NCBI GenBank assembly: GCA_044221555.1
Contig: JBGAOY010000018.1
Coordinates: 23,697 to 87,696, forward strand
Direction: 5' to 3'
DNA: 64,000 bases
DNA from: JAEUJM01 sp044221555
GTDB lineage: Bacteria; Actinomycetota; Acidimicrobiia; Acidimicrobiales; DATDAH01
A program made the translations under genes and the position numbers. Below, one piece after another: positions 63,841-64,000 of this stretch (positions are counted from its first letter, which is position 1; each line of letters opens with the position of its first letter). The notes under the pieces were generated by a model. That model saw nothing but the letters and a program-made list of their open reading frames with translations. It did not search any database and had not been told where the DNA came from.

Positions 63841-64000
63841 CCCCCGGGGTGCTCCACCACGCGCCCGCTCACCCGGCGTGGCGACCCTGGGCGGGTGGCG
63901 GGTGGCGGGGTGGCGCGGCGGCCGGATTCGGGGCCTGCGAGGTGGCGGGGCGGTCAGGATGTCGGGGCGTGCGGGTTGGCGGGGCGTGCGGGGTGGCGGG
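63841..64000. other. G-rich low-complexity end of window
   Basis: From about 63890 the plus strand is a run of GGCGGGGTG/GGCGGGGCG/TGCGGGG units with many G3-G4 tracts, able in principle to form G-quadruplexes. No gene is seen. The window ends inside it. Confidence 0.7.

Noticed and set aside
1..64000. tRNA, rRNA, IS elements and replication origin
   Set aside because: No cloverleaf, rRNA-like block, transposase or DnaA-box cluster was recognised by eye; a covariance-model scan would be needed to exclude small RNAs.

Overview
The window reads as one stretch of a high-GC, gene-dense actinobacterial chromosome. Many starts are GTG, genes overlap by ATGA/GTGA or TGATG, several promoters sit so close to the ATG that the mRNA should be leaderless, and there is an F420-type luciferase-like oxidoreductase and a large store of acyl-CoA/P450 catabolic genes. 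Together these suggest the class Acidimicrobiia or a close relative; that placement is inference, with no rRNA or other marker here. No rRNA, tRNA, transposase or CRISPR array was recognised.

Layout. (1) 1-10489, plus strand: a near-continuous catabolic operon with an AcuI-like reductase (cut at the window edge), a pair of acyl-CoA dehydrogenases, an F420-type oxidoreductase, an acyl-CoA ligase, an APH-fold phosphotransferase, a P450, an amidohydrolase, a 3Fe-4S ferredoxin and an SDR. (2) 10642-13901, minus: two coupled acyl-CoA ligases. (3) 13974-18137, plus: a tiny leader ORF, an acyl-CoA ligase, a MaoC-type hydratase and an acyl-CoA dehydrogenase. (4) 18117-26383, minus: a tandem DUF35 protein with two thiolase-like proteins, then P450, enoyl-CoA hydratase, CaiB CoA-transferase and a double-TetR regulator. 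A 17-nt motif is shared by the promoters at 8253-8281 and 22970-22998. Sections 1-4 look like one regulon for activating and beta-oxidising a lipophilic acid such as a steroid or terpenoid side chain.

(5) 26495-32252: an SRPBCC protein, a secreted metallophosphatase, a divergent clan GH-D-like glycosidase, and an ECF sigma factor fused to a PAS-like, cysteine-rich sensor. (6) 32269-34772, minus: a leaderless operon for a 71-residue Asp/Gly repeat peptide, a JmjC/cupin-4 oxygenase and a sucrase/ferredoxin-like protein, which is a candidate peptide-modification system. (7) 34846-37373: a patatin and SelO. (8) 37548-44925: two SIS-domain genes followed by hypE-F-C-D-A-B for [NiFe]-hydrogenase maturation, without the hydrogenase structural genes. 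(9) 45108-50760: a very large secreted repeat/propeller protein and a fused ETF beta-alpha protein. (10) 51044-58218: a strongly promoted operon for an MFS-LivF fusion, a LivH-LivM-LivG fusion and a tannase-like hydrolase. (11) 58219-64000: a repeat-rich end with a palindromic 60-bp array, an AbiEi/DUF559-type gene, uronate isomerase (apparent frameshift), shikimate kinase (duplicated 3' end), a 9-bp repeat field and a mannitol-dehydrogenase-family gene with a repeat-derived insertion.

The candidates most worth following are the Asp-repeat peptide operon (6), the transporter fusions (10), the shared operator plus tandem TetR (1, 4), and the dispersed palindromic element around the AbiEi-like gene (11). 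All functional calls come from reading the sequence; no database search was run.
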